Of a stretch of 49,624 nt of DNA, positions 16,784 through 25,936 are shown piece by piece. Origin of the DNA: Syntrophobacter sp. SbD1. Lineage in GTDB: Bacteria; Desulfobacterota; Syntrophobacteria; Syntrophobacterales; Syntrophobacteraceae. Both the position numbers and the translations under genes were made by a program. The DNA lies in contig OMOE01000110.1 in NCBI GenBank assembly GCA_900290365.1, positions 9,967 to 59,590 on the forward strand, given 5' to 3'. The notes under the pieces are model-generated. The model did no database searches and had not been told where the DNA came from. It saw only the letters and a list, made by a program, of their open reading frames with translations. Each line of letters starts with the position of its first letter. The first letter of the stretch is position 1.

Positions 16784-18760
16784 CTACCCTATTACCACGA
16801 GCACATCACCCTTTTGGACGCTTTGGCCGTCCTTGCAGCATACCTGTTTTACAGTTCCCGAGGCTGGCGCAAGAAGTGAGTTTTCCATCTTCATGGCTTC
16901 GAGGATCATTACCACGTCGCCTTCCTTTATCGCGTCGCCCTCTTTTACTTCGTAGCGAACGACCATGCCGGGCATGGGGGCTTCGAGCTTTGTGCCGCCT
17001 TCAACGGTAGCGGCCGCCTGCCTGGGCGCTGCGACCGGGGCTGGTGCGGCCGAAGCAGGCGCTGGCGCGGGCCTCGGAGCAGGTGCTGCCGCCGGGATCA
17101 TGCCCGTGATTATCGGAGTTCCGCCGACTGCTTCCACTTCCACGGAAAAGTAATCGCCGTCGATAAACACGTTGAACTGACGGGCTGCGCCGCTTTTAGC
17201 GGGGATTTCCTTATTTGGCTTCTCGACCAGCAGCCCTGCCTTGGCCTTCCGGACTAGCTCGGCTTCCTTCGCGCAGTTTTCAAGGGTCTTGGGCAGGACC
17301 TCGGGAGGAACGGGCTCGTTGCCGTATTTCCAGTTCAGGAAACGCTTTCCCGTAATGGGGTACATTCCGTAAATGAGGACGTCGTCAATGTCTTTGGCCA
17401 ATCCCTTCATATCCTCATGATTCCTGGGCATTTCAGGTTCGAGGATCTCAGCTGGACGACCCGCGAAGGGGACCTCGCCTCGAGGATAACTTTTGAGGGC
17501 CTTCTTCTGGATTGCGGGGTCCACCGGGACCGGGGTATGTCCATAGAGGCCGAAGAAGAGGTCCTTGGTCTGAGCGGAAATCATCTTATAGCGCTCTTCG
17601 GGTGTATCGAAGAGAACATTGTTGACGGCCTGAATGCCTACTATCTGGCTGGTGGGTGTTACCAGGGGCACCTGGCCCATTTCCTTGCGGACCTGTGGAA
17701 GCGCGTGGAAAACATCATTGAGCCGGTCTGAGGCGCCCATTTCCCGGAGCTGGTTGATGAGGTTCGAGAGCATGCCGCCGGGTGTCTGATGGAGCAGAAC
17801 GGCAATGTCGATAATGGACATGCGGTCATCGAGCAGGTGGCGATACTTTGGCGAAATTTTCTCGAACCATTCACTGCATTTTGCAAGCTGATGGAGGTCA
17901 AAACCGGTGTCCCTGTTAGTATGTCGCAGGGCCATCACCAGCGGTTCGATGGCGGGGTGAGAGCTGCGGTACGCCCAGGGAGCCAGGCAGGTGTCGATTA
18001 TGTCCACGCCGGCTTCGATAGCTTTTAGCAGCGCAAGGTCTGACATGCCTGAAGTGAAATGGCTGTGCAGATGGATAGGGACCTTTATATTCTCTTTAAG
18101 GGCTTTGACCAGGTAGTAGGCATCATAGGGGGCAATAAGACCCGCCATGTCCTTGACGCATACGGTATCAGACCCCATATCTTCGAGCTGCTTGGCTTTC
18201 TTTATGTAATAGTCCAGGTTGTAAACCGGGCCGCCCATCCTCGGTTCGGTCAGGGAGTAGCAAATGGTTCCCTGGAAATGCATTCCATTTTTCTTAATAG
18301 GCTTGATGACCGTTTCGAAGTTGCGGAAATCATTCAGGGCGTCAAAGGTTCGGAAGATCTCGATGCCGTTTGCAATCGCCCGCTCGACGAATGCCAGCGC
18401 CATATCGTCCGCATAGTTGCGGTAACCGACGAGGTTCTGGCCCCTAAGCAGCATGGAGAGCTTGGTTTTCTTGAGATATTTCTTCAGCAGCCGGGGTCTT
18501 TCCCAGGGATCTTCATTAAGGAATCGGTGCATGGTGTCGAAAGTCGCTCCGCCCCATACCTCCATTGCCCAAAATCCGACCTTTTCCATTTCTTCGGCAA
18601 TAGGTAAAAGGTCTTCAGTTCTTCCGCGAGTGGCGAAAAGAGACTGATGACCGTCGCGGAAAGTCAGGTCTTCCACCTTGACCGGATTGTCCACCTTGAC
18701 CGGCTTCTCATCAAGAAGGTTCGCAATTAGTGACGTACCATGCACATGTGAATTATTCAT
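16784..18760 (-). CDS. Pyruvate/oxaloacetate carboxyltransferase with biotin carrier domain
   Basis: A 658-aa two-part enzyme. An N-terminal HMGL-like carboxyltransferase barrel ([10 protein letters not shown]; metal-site HLHSH; the conserved KDMAGL with the carboxylated-Lys region) is followed by a PYC/OadA domain. A Pro/Ala linker (residues 560-590) then leads to a C-terminal biotinyl domain with the EAMKMEN biotinylation Lys. This layout suits OadA, PycB or a transcarboxylase 5S-1.3S fusion. The small OadG-like neighbour and mdh favour oxaloacetate/pyruvate chemistry in propionate metabolism. Biotin carboxylase is not in the window. The start at 18760 has ACGGAGGAAT directly upstream; an ATG at 18781 overlaps that site. 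Confidence 0.92.
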   Translation of the reverse strand: MNNSHVHGTSLIANLLDEKPVKVDNPVKVEDLTFRDGHQSLFATRGRTEDLLPIAEEMEKVGFWAMEVWGGATFDTMHRFLNEDPWERPRLLKKYLKKTKLSMLLRGQNLVGYRNYADDMALAFVERAIANGIEIFRTFDALNDFRNFETVIKPIKKNGMHFQGTICYSLTEPRMGGPVYNLDYYIKKAKQLEDMGSDTVCVKDMAGLIAPYDAYYLVKALKENIKVPIHLHSHFTSGMSDLALLKAIEAGVDIIDTCLAPWAYRSSHPAIEPLVMALRHTNRDTGFDLHQLAKCSEWFEKISPKYRHLLDDRMSIIDIAVLLHQTPGGMLSNLINQLREMGASDRLNDVFHALPQVRKEMGQVPLVTPTSQIVGIQAVNNVLFDTPEERYKMISAQTKDLFFGLYGHTPVPVDPAIQKKALKSYPRGEVPFAGRPAEILEPEMPRNHEDMKGLAKDIDDVLIYGMYPITGKRFLNWKYGNEPVPPEVLPKTLENCAKEAELVRKAKAGLLVEKPNKEIPAKSGAARQFNVFIDGDYFSVEVEAVGGTPIITGMIPAAAPAPRPAPAPASAAPAPVAAPRQAAATVEGGTKLEAPMPGMVVRYEVKEGDAIKEGDVVMILEAMKMENSLLAPASGTVKQVCCKDGQSVQKGDVLVVIG

Positions 18761-18794
18761 ATTCCTCCGTCTCCTTTTCACTTCCCTTTCACTC

Positions 18795-18995
18795 TTAGCG
18801 CGGCAAGCGCATTTGCCAGGTCCACCTGATGTTCATGGCCGCCTGTCTTCCAGCCAGCGCAAACGGACTGCTCATGACCACCGGCTGCTGCACCTGCGGG
18901 CTCCGCTGCTGCGTAATCAGCGCCTCCTGCTCGGACTGAAGGTAAAGCCCAACAGCGGCCGTAATAGCTGCAACCTGCTTTGCATCAACGCTCAT
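18795..18995 (-). CDS. Small OadG/carboxylase epsilon-like subunit
   Basis: A 66-aa protein that immediately precedes the carboxyltransferase gene. AAITAAVGLYL followed by SPFALAGRQAAMNIR resembles the C-terminal region of decarboxylase gamma/epsilon subunits (OadG, MmdD-like), which bind the carboxyltransferase subunit. The membrane anchor of true OadG is absent, so a soluble assembly role is more likely than sodium pumping. The start at 18995 (MSVDAKQ) was chosen over a longer frame beginning at 19022 because only this part is family-like; its ribosome site is weak. Confidence 0.7.
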   Translation of the reverse strand: MSVDAKQVAAITAAVGLYLQSEQEALITQQRSPQVQQPVVMSSPFALAGRQAAMNIRWTWQMRLPR

Positions 18996-19105
18996 CGGTA
19001 AAATCCCTTTAGAAAGAGTCACAAGTCACAGGTCCGCGAGTCGCGGGTCAAGAGCGGCAAGACCCAAGACACCTCTACCTGTTGCCTTTCACTTATCGCC
19101 TTTTT

Positions 19106-19432
19106 TTAAGCGGCTCGGCGGGTCTTCTTCTTCAGATTGCTGATCCTGCGGCGGAAAGAATCGGCCAGTTTTTCGTTACCGGTTTCTTCGGCTTGTTCCC
19201 GCTTGTCTTTGAGCCCCTTGATTTTTACCTTCAGCGCACGGATATCGATTTCTGTTTTCTTGCTCTTCTCCTCGACAATCCCGCGCACTTCTTTGATCGC
19301 TGCTATCAGCTCGGCCTTGTTCATGCCATGCACGCCTACGACCTCTCCTGTGGTGACGCAGATCTCGCGAAGTTCTTTTGCGGTCATCTTATCGAGTGGC
19401 TTTTCTTTCTTCTCTTTTTCCTTCTTACCCAT
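19106..19432 (-). CDS. Rho_N/SAP-like domain protein
   Basis: A 108-aa, highly charged protein. Residues 14-48 (LDKMTAKELREI...GVHGMNKAELIAAIKE) look like the SAP-type helix-extended-helix fold seen at the N-terminus of transcription terminator Rho. The rest is a Lys/Arg/Glu-rich coiled coil. It may bind nucleic acid, which is an inference from the fold only. Its start codon overlaps the stop of the slipin gene at 19432, suggesting coupled translation. Confidence 0.7.
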   Translation of the reverse strand: MGKKEKEKKEKPLDKMTAKELREICVTTGEVVGVHGMNKAELIAAIKEVRGIVEEKSKKTEIDIRALKVKIKGLKDKREQAEETGNEKLADSFRRRISNLKKKTRRAA

Positions 19433-20226
19433 TATTTCTGCTCCTTTTCGATTTGCTGCTTATCGAACATCTCAGCAATCTTGAGAAATGGTTTGAATAA
19501 ATCTATCGGTATCGGAAAGATAGTAGTCGAATTGTGCTCCGTGGCAATTTCGCGTAAAGTCTGTAAATAACGAAGCTGAAGGGCGACGGGCCTTTTTTCA
19601 ATAATTTCGGCAGCCGCAGAAAGACGGTCGGCAGCCTGAAACTCCCCTTCAGCGGCTATTACCTTGGCGCGCCGCTCGCGTTCGGCTTCGGCCTGCTTTG
19701 CCATTGCCCGTTGCATTTCCTGGGGCAGGTCGATCTGTTTGAGTTCGACAAGGGAAACTTTTATTCCCCATGGCTCGGAATGACTGTCCAGAATTTCCTG
19801 GATATGCGCATTGATTTTGTCCTTTTCCGAGAGCAAAGTATCAAGTTCGCCGTGGCCGCAAACCGTACGCAGCGTCGTCTGGGCCAACTGGCTTGTGGCA
19901 TAGAGATAATTTTCAACTGAAACGATAGCCTTTACAGGGTCGACTACCCGGAAATAAATTACAGCGCTTACTTTTACAGAGACATTATCGCGCGTGATAA
20001 CGTCCTGTGTGGGCACCTCCTGGGCAATTACCCGAAGACTTACCTTCTGCATCCGGTCGATCACCGGGATAAGCAGGATGATTCCGGGTCCTTTGGCGCG
20101 AATGACTCTTCCGAGCCGGAAGATTACGCCCCGCTCGTATTCGTTTAGAATACGAATCGCATTAGCGAGGAAAAAGACCGCCAAAATAATTATGGCTATG
20201 ACCGAAGCACTCAGGTTGAAGAACAT
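19432..20226 (-). CDS. Slipin (stomatin/prohibitin SPFH family)
   Basis: A 264-aa membrane-anchored SPFH protein. An N-terminal membrane span ([13 protein letters not shown]) is followed by the band-7 domain with [48 protein letters not shown] and the Ala/Glu-rich coiled coil [26 protein letters not shown]. Slipins assemble in membrane microdomains and are cleaved by NfeD/STOPP proteases. The upstream gene (20325-21629) is exactly such a protease, the conserved pairing. Start at ATG 20226. Confidence 0.94.
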   Translation of the reverse strand: MFFNLSASVIAIIILAVFFLANAIRILNEYERGVIFRLGRVIRAKGPGIILLIPVIDRMQKVSLRVIAQEVPTQDVITRDNVSVKVSAVIYFRVVDPVKAIVSVENYLYATSQLAQTTLRTVCGHGELDTLLSEKDKINAHIQEILDSHSEPWGIKVSLVELKQIDLPQEMQRAMAKQAEAERERRAKVIAAEGEFQAADRLSAAAEIIEKRPVALQLRYLQTLREIATEHNSTTIFPIPIDLFKPFLKIAEMFDKQQIEKEQK

Positions 20227-20324
20227 TGAGCCCCCCTAAAAAAGGTAAAAGTAAAAAGGCAAAAGGTAAAAGGGCAAATTATTTTTTCTTCTCACCTTGC
20301 TCTTTGTGCTAGAGCATATTTTCA
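20227..20324. repeat. Short A-rich repeats between slipin and nfeD
   Basis: Imperfect tandem copies of aaaaggtaaaa/aaaaggcaaaa (about 20238-20277) fill the 98-bp gap between the two partner genes. I see no terminator, so the pair may still be co-transcribed. Confidence 0.5.
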
Positions 20325-21629
20325 CTATCTACCACCGATCTTTTTCACTTTCAACTTTAAATTGTTCATTTCCAACACTTCCACCTTTTCTCCGACCTCG
20401 ATTCGCTCATCAGACTGTGCGTTCCACAACTCGCCGTTCACGAATACCTTCCCCTCGGGGTCAATTTCACTTCGTGCCAGACCAGACATCCCCACCATAG
20501 CATCCCGGCCGGACAGCGGTTTTGCCGCCTGCGCCTTGAAAGAAAGGCGTGCGACAGCGGCAAAGAACAGGGATACGGCCGCTGTTGTGGGCAGAAGAAC
20601 CGATAACGCAATCTGTCGGGGCTCCTCCGGGTTTCTGAACAGCATAAGCGATCCGAGCACAAGGCACACCACCCCGGCAATGCTCAACAGCCCGTGCGAG
20701 GCGATTTTTATTTCAGCGAAGAAGAACACCAGCGCCAGTAGAATTATCAGAAACCCGGCGTAGTTCACCGGAAGAGTCTGGAGAGCATAGAGAGCCAATA
20801 TAAGGGAAATCCCGCCAATTACTCCGGGAACGACAGCGCCGGGGCTGGAGAGCTCGAAGTATAGTCCCGCCAATCCTATCATTAGAAGGATATAGGCAAG
20901 ATTTGGATCGCTTATGATTCTCAGGATGCTGTGCTGGATACCTGGAGAGATGGTTCGCTGTTCCAATCCCCGGGTTTTAAGAACTACGGTGGTCCCCGAG
21001 CGCTGAAGATGCCAGCCGTCAAGCTTATTTATGAGATCGGGCAGATTGTCGGCGACGAGGTCTATGACGTTGAGTTTGAAAGCTTCCCGGGCCGTGGCCG
21101 ATACGCTCTTGCTGATGGAATCCTCCAACCAGGCCGAGTTTCTGCCCCGCTGAGCAGCAATGCTTCTGGCGAATGCGAGCGTGTCGTTCATGACCTTTTC
21201 GTTCAACGAGGAGGGCACGTTCTCTCCTCCTCCCGTTACCGGGTGCGCAGCGCCAATGTTGGTGCCGGGCGCCATTGCCGCAATGTCGGCCGCAGCAGTG
21301 ATGAAAACCCCTGCTGAAGCGGCCCGTGCGCCGCTCGGATATACGTAGACGACAACCGGTATCCTGGAATTGAGAATAGCCTGGCAGATCCCGCGCATGG
21401 AAGTCATCAATCCGCCCGGGGTGTCCAGAAGAATGATCAGGCACTCGGCCTTATCATCCACGGAACGATTGAGGGCATATTCCATGAAATCCTCGACCCC
21501 CGGATTTATCGTGTCCTTTATTTTAACGATATCGATGTGTGCCTGCTGAGATTTGGCCGGCGAGAGCGCAAACATGAACACCCCTGCCGTTAAAAGCGCT
21601 GTAATCCAAATGAATTGCCTGATAGTCAT
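20325..21629 (-). CDS. NfeD-type membrane serine protease (STOPP)
   Basis: A 434-aa membrane protease that cleaves slipin. A signal-like N-terminus precedes a ClpP-type domain with LDTPGGLMTSM, catalytic Ser105 in ARAASAGVFI and Lys145 in LNEKVMND. The Ser-Lys spacing of 40 is close to that of the archaeal homologue 1510-N. Four to five membrane segments follow (about residues 235-345), and then a C-terminal OB-fold NfeD domain (LSGRDAMVGMSGLARSEIDPEGKVFVNGELW). The length and domain order match NfeD1b. It pairs with the slipin gene just downstream. Confidence 0.94.
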   Translation of the reverse strand: MTIRQFIWITALLTAGVFMFALSPAKSQQAHIDIVKIKDTINPGVEDFMEYALNRSVDDKAECLIILLDTPGGLMTSMRGICQAILNSRIPVVVYVYPSGARAASAGVFITAAADIAAMAPGTNIGAAHPVTGGGENVPSSLNEKVMNDTLAFARSIAAQRGRNSAWLEDSISKSVSATAREAFKLNVIDLVADNLPDLINKLDGWHLQRSGTTVVLKTRGLEQRTISPGIQHSILRIISDPNLAYILLMIGLAGLYFELSSPGAVVPGVIGGISLILALYALQTLPVNYAGFLIILLALVFFFAEIKIASHGLLSIAGVVCLVLGSLMLFRNPEEPRQIALSVLLPTTAAVSLFFAAVARLSFKAQAAKPLSGRDAMVGMSGLARSEIDPEGKVFVNGELWNAQSDERIEVGEKVEVLEMNNLKLKVKKIGGR

Positions 21630-21710
21630 GTCTATATCAATCTTCAGCGGTCAGTTGTTCATGCCACCACGGGAGACTTTGAAACCATGAAAGGGGACGC
21701 GTCAACCACT

Positions 21711-21761
21711 CTTGCCGCCGCCGAAGGTTTGAGTGGAATTCCGGCCGGCGGTCCCACCGCC
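21711..21761. repeat. Single hairpin repeat unit at UDG stop codon
   Basis: One diverged unit of the 45-bp family (TTGCCGCCGCCGAAGG ... GGCGGTCCCACCGCC). The second hairpin is perfect; the left part is decayed. It ends on the first base of the UDG stop codon (complement TAG, 21761-21763), so it lies immediately beyond the coding region and could act as a transcript-end hairpin. Confidence 0.85.
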
Positions 21762-22519
21762 TAAAGGAGCTTGATCACCTCTTTGAGGTCCTGCCATGCC
21801 GCAGCTTTTTGGGAAGGACTTCTCAAAAGATAAGCGGGATGATAGGTGCATATCAGTGGTATTCCGCGCCAGAGCTGAACTTTGCCGCGAAGCTGAGAAA
21901 TCGGCCGGGTGCTTCCCAGCAGTGTCTGTGCCGCGCTCAAGCCCAGGGCGCAAATGACCTTGGGACTAAGGGCCTGGATCTGCCTGAACAGGAAAGGAGA
22001 ACACACGGCCGCTTCGTCCGGCAGAGGCGTACGGTTCTCAGGCGGGCGACACTTTACGATATTGCATATATACACATCCTCCCGTGCGAAACCAATTGCC
22101 AGGATCATCTTATCGAGCAGCTTCCCGGCCCGGCCGACAAAAGGGCGGCCCTGCCTGTCCTCCTCAAACCCCGGGCCTTCGCCGATGAAAACCAGCCTGC
22201 TTTCGGCCGAGCCTTCCCCGAAGACCAGGTTGGTGCGCCCGGAATGGAGCCTGCACCTTGTGCACCCTGTGAGCTCACTGCTTATCCGGGAGAGATCTGA
22301 GAGGACTGAACTCAGGACTGAGGACTGAGGACTGGATTCAGGACTGAGGACTGAGGAAGGGGACTCCTCCTTTTGCGCGCGGCGATTCTGCAAGCGCGCA
22401 TCCAGGCCGCGGCGGCTCGCCGGCAAGTCACTAATGCCTGCGGCCCTGTAGCCCCAGAGGACCCACCGAAGCCGCTCCAAACAGGCGGCAAGCTCATTGG
22501 ATGTGTCGTAACTAGTCAA
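21761..22519 (-). CDS. Family 4 uracil-DNA glycosylase
   Basis: A 252-aa base-excision repair enzyme of the iron-sulfur UDG family 4. Fe-S ligands are Cys86 and Cys89 (TGCTRC) plus the Cys in IVKCRPPENR and in AVCSPF. The active site reads GEGPG (family consensus GEAPG), and the C-terminal motif is CTYHPAYLLR. Residues 53-75 are a Ser/Pro/Leu/Gln linker encoded by degenerate heptamer DNA repeats (22300-22367), absent from ordinary homologues. It separates an N-terminal helical region from the catalytic domain. The start overlaps the coaBC stop by 4 bp (22516-22519). Confidence 0.92.
   Translation of the reverse strand: MTSYDTSNELAACLERLRWVLWGYRAAGISDLPASRRGLDARLQNRRAQKEESPSSVLSPESSPQSSVLSSVLSDLSRISSELTGCTRCRLHSGRTNLVFGEGSAESRLVFIGEGPGFEEDRQGRPFVGRAGKLLDKMILAIGFAREDVYICNIVKCRPPENRTPLPDEAAVCSPFLFRQIQALSPKVICALGLSAAQTLLGSTRPISQLRGKVQLWRGIPLICTYHPAYLLRSPSQKAAAWQDLKEVIKLL
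22300..22367. repeat. Heptamer repeat inside UDG coding region
   Basis: Degenerate tandem heptamers, plus-strand form ctgagga/actgagg, with about nine copies. They are read in frame by the minus-strand UDG gene as a Ser/Pro/Leu linker. The same heptamer occurs at 49525-49545 beyond the alpha-2-macroglobulin gene. Confidence 0.88.
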
Positions 22520-23721
22520 TCTTTAGCACCTGTAAACAATTGCTCGACCCTGTTCCATATCTCCGAGGCAACCTCCTCCTTAGTCATGGGAACAAGGTCG
22601 CTAACGGCGCCGCTTCGCTCGATTATCTTAACTTCGTTGGTGTCGCAGGCGAACCCGGAGCCTTTTCTGGTAAGGTCGTTTGCTACGATGAAGTCGAGGT
22701 TCTTTTGGCCAAGTTTTTTCCTGGCGTTTGCAAGAAGATTCTCGGTCTCCGCAGCAAAACCGACCAGCACCTGCGCCGGCGGCTTAACTTCACCAAGGGC
22801 GGCGAGAATGTCAGGATTGGGCTCGAAGAGAACACTTAGTCCCTGCTGTGCTTTTTTAATTTTTTGAATGGCCCTTTCCGATGGCCGGTAATCGCTTACC
22901 GCTGCGGCCATTACAACGGCGTCCGCATCAGGGGAAAGCCTCAAAATAGCGTCCCTCATTTCCAGCGCGCTCGTAACGCAGGTTCGTTCAACCCCTGCCG
23001 GGGCCTCAAGGCAGCAGGGCCCGGAAACCAGGTGGACCCTGGCGGACCTGCGCGAGGCAATCTTTGCCAGCGCATAACCCATTTTGCCACTCGAAGGATT
23101 GCTGAGGAAGCGAACGGGATCGAAAGGCTCCCAGGTCGGACCGGCGCTGATCAGGACAGTCTTGCCGGCAAGAGACGGGGGAGTTAGCAGCCGGATTGAA
23201 CCCTCCATGATATCGCCAAGCTCCGCCAGGCGGCCTGCGCCTTCCTCCTGGCAGGCAAGAGCACCTACTGCCGGCGGCTGAATTCGGTACCCCAGTTCTA
23301 CAAGGGTCCTCAGGTTTCTTTGTGTGGCCGGATGCTCCCACATCTTAACGTTCATTGCCGGACACACGAGCACCGGAGCAGTTGTGGCAAGCAGTATGGT
23401 GGTAAGGTAGTCGTCGGCTATCCCTGCGGCCATTTTGGCCATGAGATTGGCTGTAGCTGGGGCTAGCACAATGAGGTCCGGCAACCTTGCCTTTTGAATA
23501 TGGGATATCCGCGATTCGGATTCCATGCTGAACAGATCGGTTCCTACCACATTATTGGAAAGGACCTGGAAAGTCATCGGTGTCACGAACTGCTGCGCGT
23601 TTGCGGTCATAACCACATGAACCGAGGCGCCCTCTTTGACCAAAAGCCTCACCAGTTCAGCGGACTTATACACGGCTATGCCGCCGCTCACACCAAGAAG
23701 GATCGATTTTGCCTTTAGCAT
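22516..23721 (-). CDS. coaBC: Bifunctional CoaBC (coenzyme A biosynthesis)
   Basis: Phosphopantothenoylcysteine synthetase/decarboxylase, 401 aa. The N-terminal CoaC flavoprotein domain has GVSGGIAVYKSAEL, the catalytic-loop PAMNVKMWEHPATQRNL and a substrate-binding Cys in ALACQEEGAGRL. The C-terminal CoaB domain has the nucleotide-binding ISAGPTWEPFDPVRFLSNPSSGKMG and FAAETENL. It makes 4'-phosphopantetheine from phosphopantothenate and cysteine. The ATG at 23721 begins exactly at the family start. It overlaps the UDG gene by 4 bp. Confidence 0.97.
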   Translation of the reverse strand: MLKAKSILLGVSGGIAVYKSAELVRLLVKEGASVHVVMTANAQQFVTPMTFQVLSNNVVGTDLFSMESESRISHIQKARLPDLIVLAPATANLMAKMAAGIADDYLTTILLATTAPVLVCPAMNVKMWEHPATQRNLRTLVELGYRIQPPAVGALACQEEGAGRLAELGDIMEGSIRLLTPPSLAGKTVLISAGPTWEPFDPVRFLSNPSSGKMGYALAKIASRRSARVHLVSGPCCLEAPAGVERTCVTSALEMRDAILRLSPDADAVVMAAAVSDYRPSERAIQKIKKAQQGLSVLFEPNPDILAALGEVKPPAQVLVGFAAETENLLANARKKLGQKNLDFIVANDLTRKGSGFACDTNEVKIIERSGAVSDLVPMTKEEVASEIWNRVEQLFTGAKD

Positions 23722-23773
23722 AATTGTTTCCGGCTAATGAGCCGCCCGCGTACACCGTGGGTCAGTTTGAAGG

Positions 23774-24307
23774 CTAACCCGCGGCCGGCGACACGTAGAG
23801 TTCAACATAAGTATAATAAGTATCTTCCTTCATCAGTATCACGCAGGCCCTGTCTGATTTGTCGAAAATCAAAAGCGAGCGGCCGGACCTGAACTGAGCC
23901 TTCAATCTCCAGCCTTGCTGCGGCATCGCGGATACAAAAAAGTTTACCAAAGAATTAGAATCGACTCTGCCGCGCAATGTCAAGAATCCCATCTTGATCT
24001 GCCCGGATTGAAAGACGTAGGAATTTTTTGTTTGTACACTGACCTCGGGAGGGATGGGGATATCGTTGAATTCAAAAAATTTAGTTCCCGAAGCGGAAGG
24101 AGAAACCGGGGCGGCAGTGCCGGTGGATTGTGAAGGGGACCCGTAAGCTGGCCCAGGCGCAGGTCCATAGGAGGGCGGCGCCTGTTGGGACTGGCCGACC
24201 GGGTTGGGGGGCGGTGCGTTCGAGTGGCTGCTGCAGCCGCAAGCACTCACCAGCAAAATGCACAAAAACGCTATCCGGTATTTTCTGTTGCTGATATTAA
24301 TTGCCAC
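23774..24307 (-). CDS. Lipoprotein of unknown function
   Basis: A 177-aa secreted lipoprotein starting at GTG 24307 with GGAGGGAG upstream. A lipoprotein signal peptide (IAFLCILLVSACGCSS) provides a lipobox Cys near residue 23. A Pro/Gln/Ser/Gly-rich linker (residues 30-72) leads to a C-terminal domain beginning FFEFNDIPIPPEVSV, with GQIKMGFLTLRGRVDSNSLVNFF and MPQQGW. Similar DIPIPPE...MPxxGW domains are common in Desulfobacterota lipoproteins of unknown role. It sits alone between coaBC and the nitroreductase. Confidence 0.8.
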   Translation of the reverse strand: MAINISNRKYRIAFLCILLVSACGCSSHSNAPPPNPVGQSQQAPPSYGPAPGPAYGSPSQSTGTAAPVSPSASGTKFFEFNDIPIPPEVSVQTKNSYVFQSGQIKMGFLTLRGRVDSNSLVNFFVSAMPQQGWRLKAQFRSGRSLLIFDKSDRACVILMKEDTYYTYVELYVSPAAG

Positions 24308-24344
24308 GGGCTCCCTCCATCAGGAATCAAGCAATTGAGAAATA

Positions 24345-24863
24345 TCATTTTTCGAGCAAAATCAGTTCCTCTATCGGCGTTCTGTGTGATTTCTGGTCGC
24401 GGTGAGCCGGATGCCCCACTGCTACAATGGCCATAAGCTCGAGCCGCTCCGGAAGTTTCAGGACCTCTCTGACACGGTCCTTGTTCTTGAGGATTTCTCC
24501 TATCCAAACTGCCCCGAGATCAAATGAGTGCAGCGACAGAAGCAGGTTTTGCAGGCAAGCCCCGACGGCCTGGCAATCCTTCGTGTAATCGTATGACGTA
24601 TCTTTGTCCAGGAACACAGCGATGAGAACGGCTGCCGATTTGAGAGTTGCGGAGTATCTTGTAAGGGCCGCAATGGATTCTTTCGAATCCTTTTCCCAAA
24701 TGATCGCAAAGCGCCAGGGCTGGTTATTGAGTCCCGAAGGCGCCCAGGAAGCAGCTTTCAGGGCTTCCATAACCGAATCGCGAGAAACTGAGGCATCCGA
24801 AAAATGGCGAATGCTGCGCCGTTCAAAAATGGCCTTCATTATGGGTGTGTCTTCCGTTTTCAT
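24345..24863 (-). CDS. Nitroreductase-family protein
   Basis: A 172-aa FMN-dependent oxidoreductase of the nitroreductase superfamily. The FMN-phosphate motif AIFERRSIRHF near the N-terminus, ASWAPSGLNNQPWRF, an aromatic/hydrophobic core QAVGACLQNLLLSLHSFDLGAVWIG and the C-terminal VGHPAH are all present. A GAGGA ribosome site is 8 nt before the ATG. Substrates in this family range from nitroaromatics to quinones, and none can be chosen here. Confidence 0.9.
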   Translation of the reverse strand: MKTEDTPIMKAIFERRSIRHFSDASVSRDSVMEALKAASWAPSGLNNQPWRFAIIWEKDSKESIAALTRYSATLKSAAVLIAVFLDKDTSYDYTKDCQAVGACLQNLLLSLHSFDLGAVWIGEILKNKDRVREVLKLPERLELMAIVAVGHPAHRDQKSHRTPIEELILLEK

Positions 24864-25012
24864 CGATTTGTCCTCTTTAAAACGAATTTAGATATTGGAA
24901 TGCTTCAAAGTATCCCACAGAACCGGCTCACTATAAAAGGAATAATTTTGTTTCGACACCGTGGAAGAACGAGCCGTGGAGGGAAGTATCCAGCGAATAT
25001 AAGGTTTCTAAT

Positions 25013-25034
25013 TTGCATAATAGTCTTATATAAT
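25013..25034 (+). promoter_or_regulatory. Candidate promoter of the Mla-like operon
   Basis: A perfect -10 box TATAAT at 25029-25034, 40 bp before the start codon of the ABC ATPase. No good -35 box is seen at 16-18 nt, so this is a weak promoter or one of another type. Confidence 0.4.
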
Positions 25035-25073
25035 GCATGATTTTAATCTGGACCTGATTGATTAGGATAGTGC

Positions 25074-25826
25074 ATGTCCATCGAAAATATCATCGAAATA
25101 CGCGGCCTGAATAGTTCTTACAACAGCCGACAGGTACTGTTCGATATCAGTTTCGCCATCCCGAAACACCAGGTAACGGTTATCATGGGAGTCAGCGGCT
25201 GCGGGAAGACAACTCTTTTCCGCCACCTTACCGGCCTGAAAAGAACCGGGGCCGGGCAGATCATGGTAGATGGCCAGGATTTGGGCGTGTTTTCCGAAAA
25301 CATGCTCATGCAATACAGGCGCAGGATCGGCGTGCTGTTTCAGAGCGGCGCTCTGTTCAATTCCCTTTCCCTGATCCAAAATATCGCCATTCCCCTGAAA
25401 GTCCTCACAACTGTTCGCTCCGAAGAAGTCAGGAATCTGGCGCTTGCGAAGCTCGAGTTGGTCGGGCTCGCCGAATTTTGCGACTATATGCCATCCCAAC
25501 TCAGTGGAGGGATGAAGAAGAGGGCCGGTCTGGCAAGGGCGCTGATCATGGACCCCGAGATACTTTTTGTGGATGAACCTTCATCGGGTCTGGATCCCAT
25601 TACTGCAGCCGGCCTGGATCGTTTGATCCTCAGTTTGAGGCAGACTCATGGAATGACCGTCGTGGTGGTCACCCATGAACTTGAAAGCGCCTTTAAAATA
25701 GCAGATGAGATTGTTGTAATGGATAATGGCCGGGTCATGGCTGCAGGCCTCCCCGAAGAAATTCGAAACAGCGTGAATCCACGTGTGCGGCAGTTTCTGA
25801 GCCGTGAGCCCGATCCCCGAATATAG
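25074..25826 (+). CDS. mlaF: MlaF-like ABC transporter ATPase
   Basis: A 250-aa ATPase that powers lipid (phospholipid) trafficking by an MCE transport complex. It carries Walker A GVSGCGKTT, Q-loop LFQSGALFNSLS, ABC signature LSGGM and Walker B LFVDEPSSGLDP, with a His switch in VVTHE. These match the Mla/Ttg2A group. It is the first gene of an operon with mlaE-like and mlaD-like genes, the usual order. The likely complex spans the inner membrane and exchanges lipids with the outer membrane. Confidence 0.94.
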   Translation: MSIENIIEIRGLNSSYNSRQVLFDISFAIPKHQVTVIMGVSGCGKTTLFRHLTGLKRTGAGQIMVDGQDLGVFSENMLMQYRRRIGVLFQSGALFNSLSLIQNIAIPLKVLTTVRSEEVRNLALAKLELVGLAEFCDYMPSQLSGGMKKRAGLARALIMDPEILFVDEPSSGLDPITAAGLDRLILSLRQTHGMTVVVVTHELESAFKIADEIVVMDNGRVMAAGLPEEIRNSVNPRVRQFLSREPDPRI

Positions 25827-25867
25827 GATCAGGCCTGTCACCAATATTTTGTCGAGGAGACATCACG

Positions 25868-25936
25868 ATGATCTTGAAACTGTGCCCGTCTCGATTATTT
25901 TCTGGAAAATATAGCGCAGGAGCTTTCCAATGGTAA
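25868..25936 (+). CDS. Possible 22-aa leader ORF before mlaE
   Basis: A short frame starting at ATG 25868 with GAGGAG 9-12 nt upstream and encoding MILKLCPSRLFSGKYSAGAF plus two residues. Its TAA stop overlaps the mlaE start (ATGGTAA). The arrangement would allow translational coupling. It may be chance; nothing shows that it is translated. Confidence 0.3.
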   Translation: MILKLCPSRLFSGKYSAGAFQW

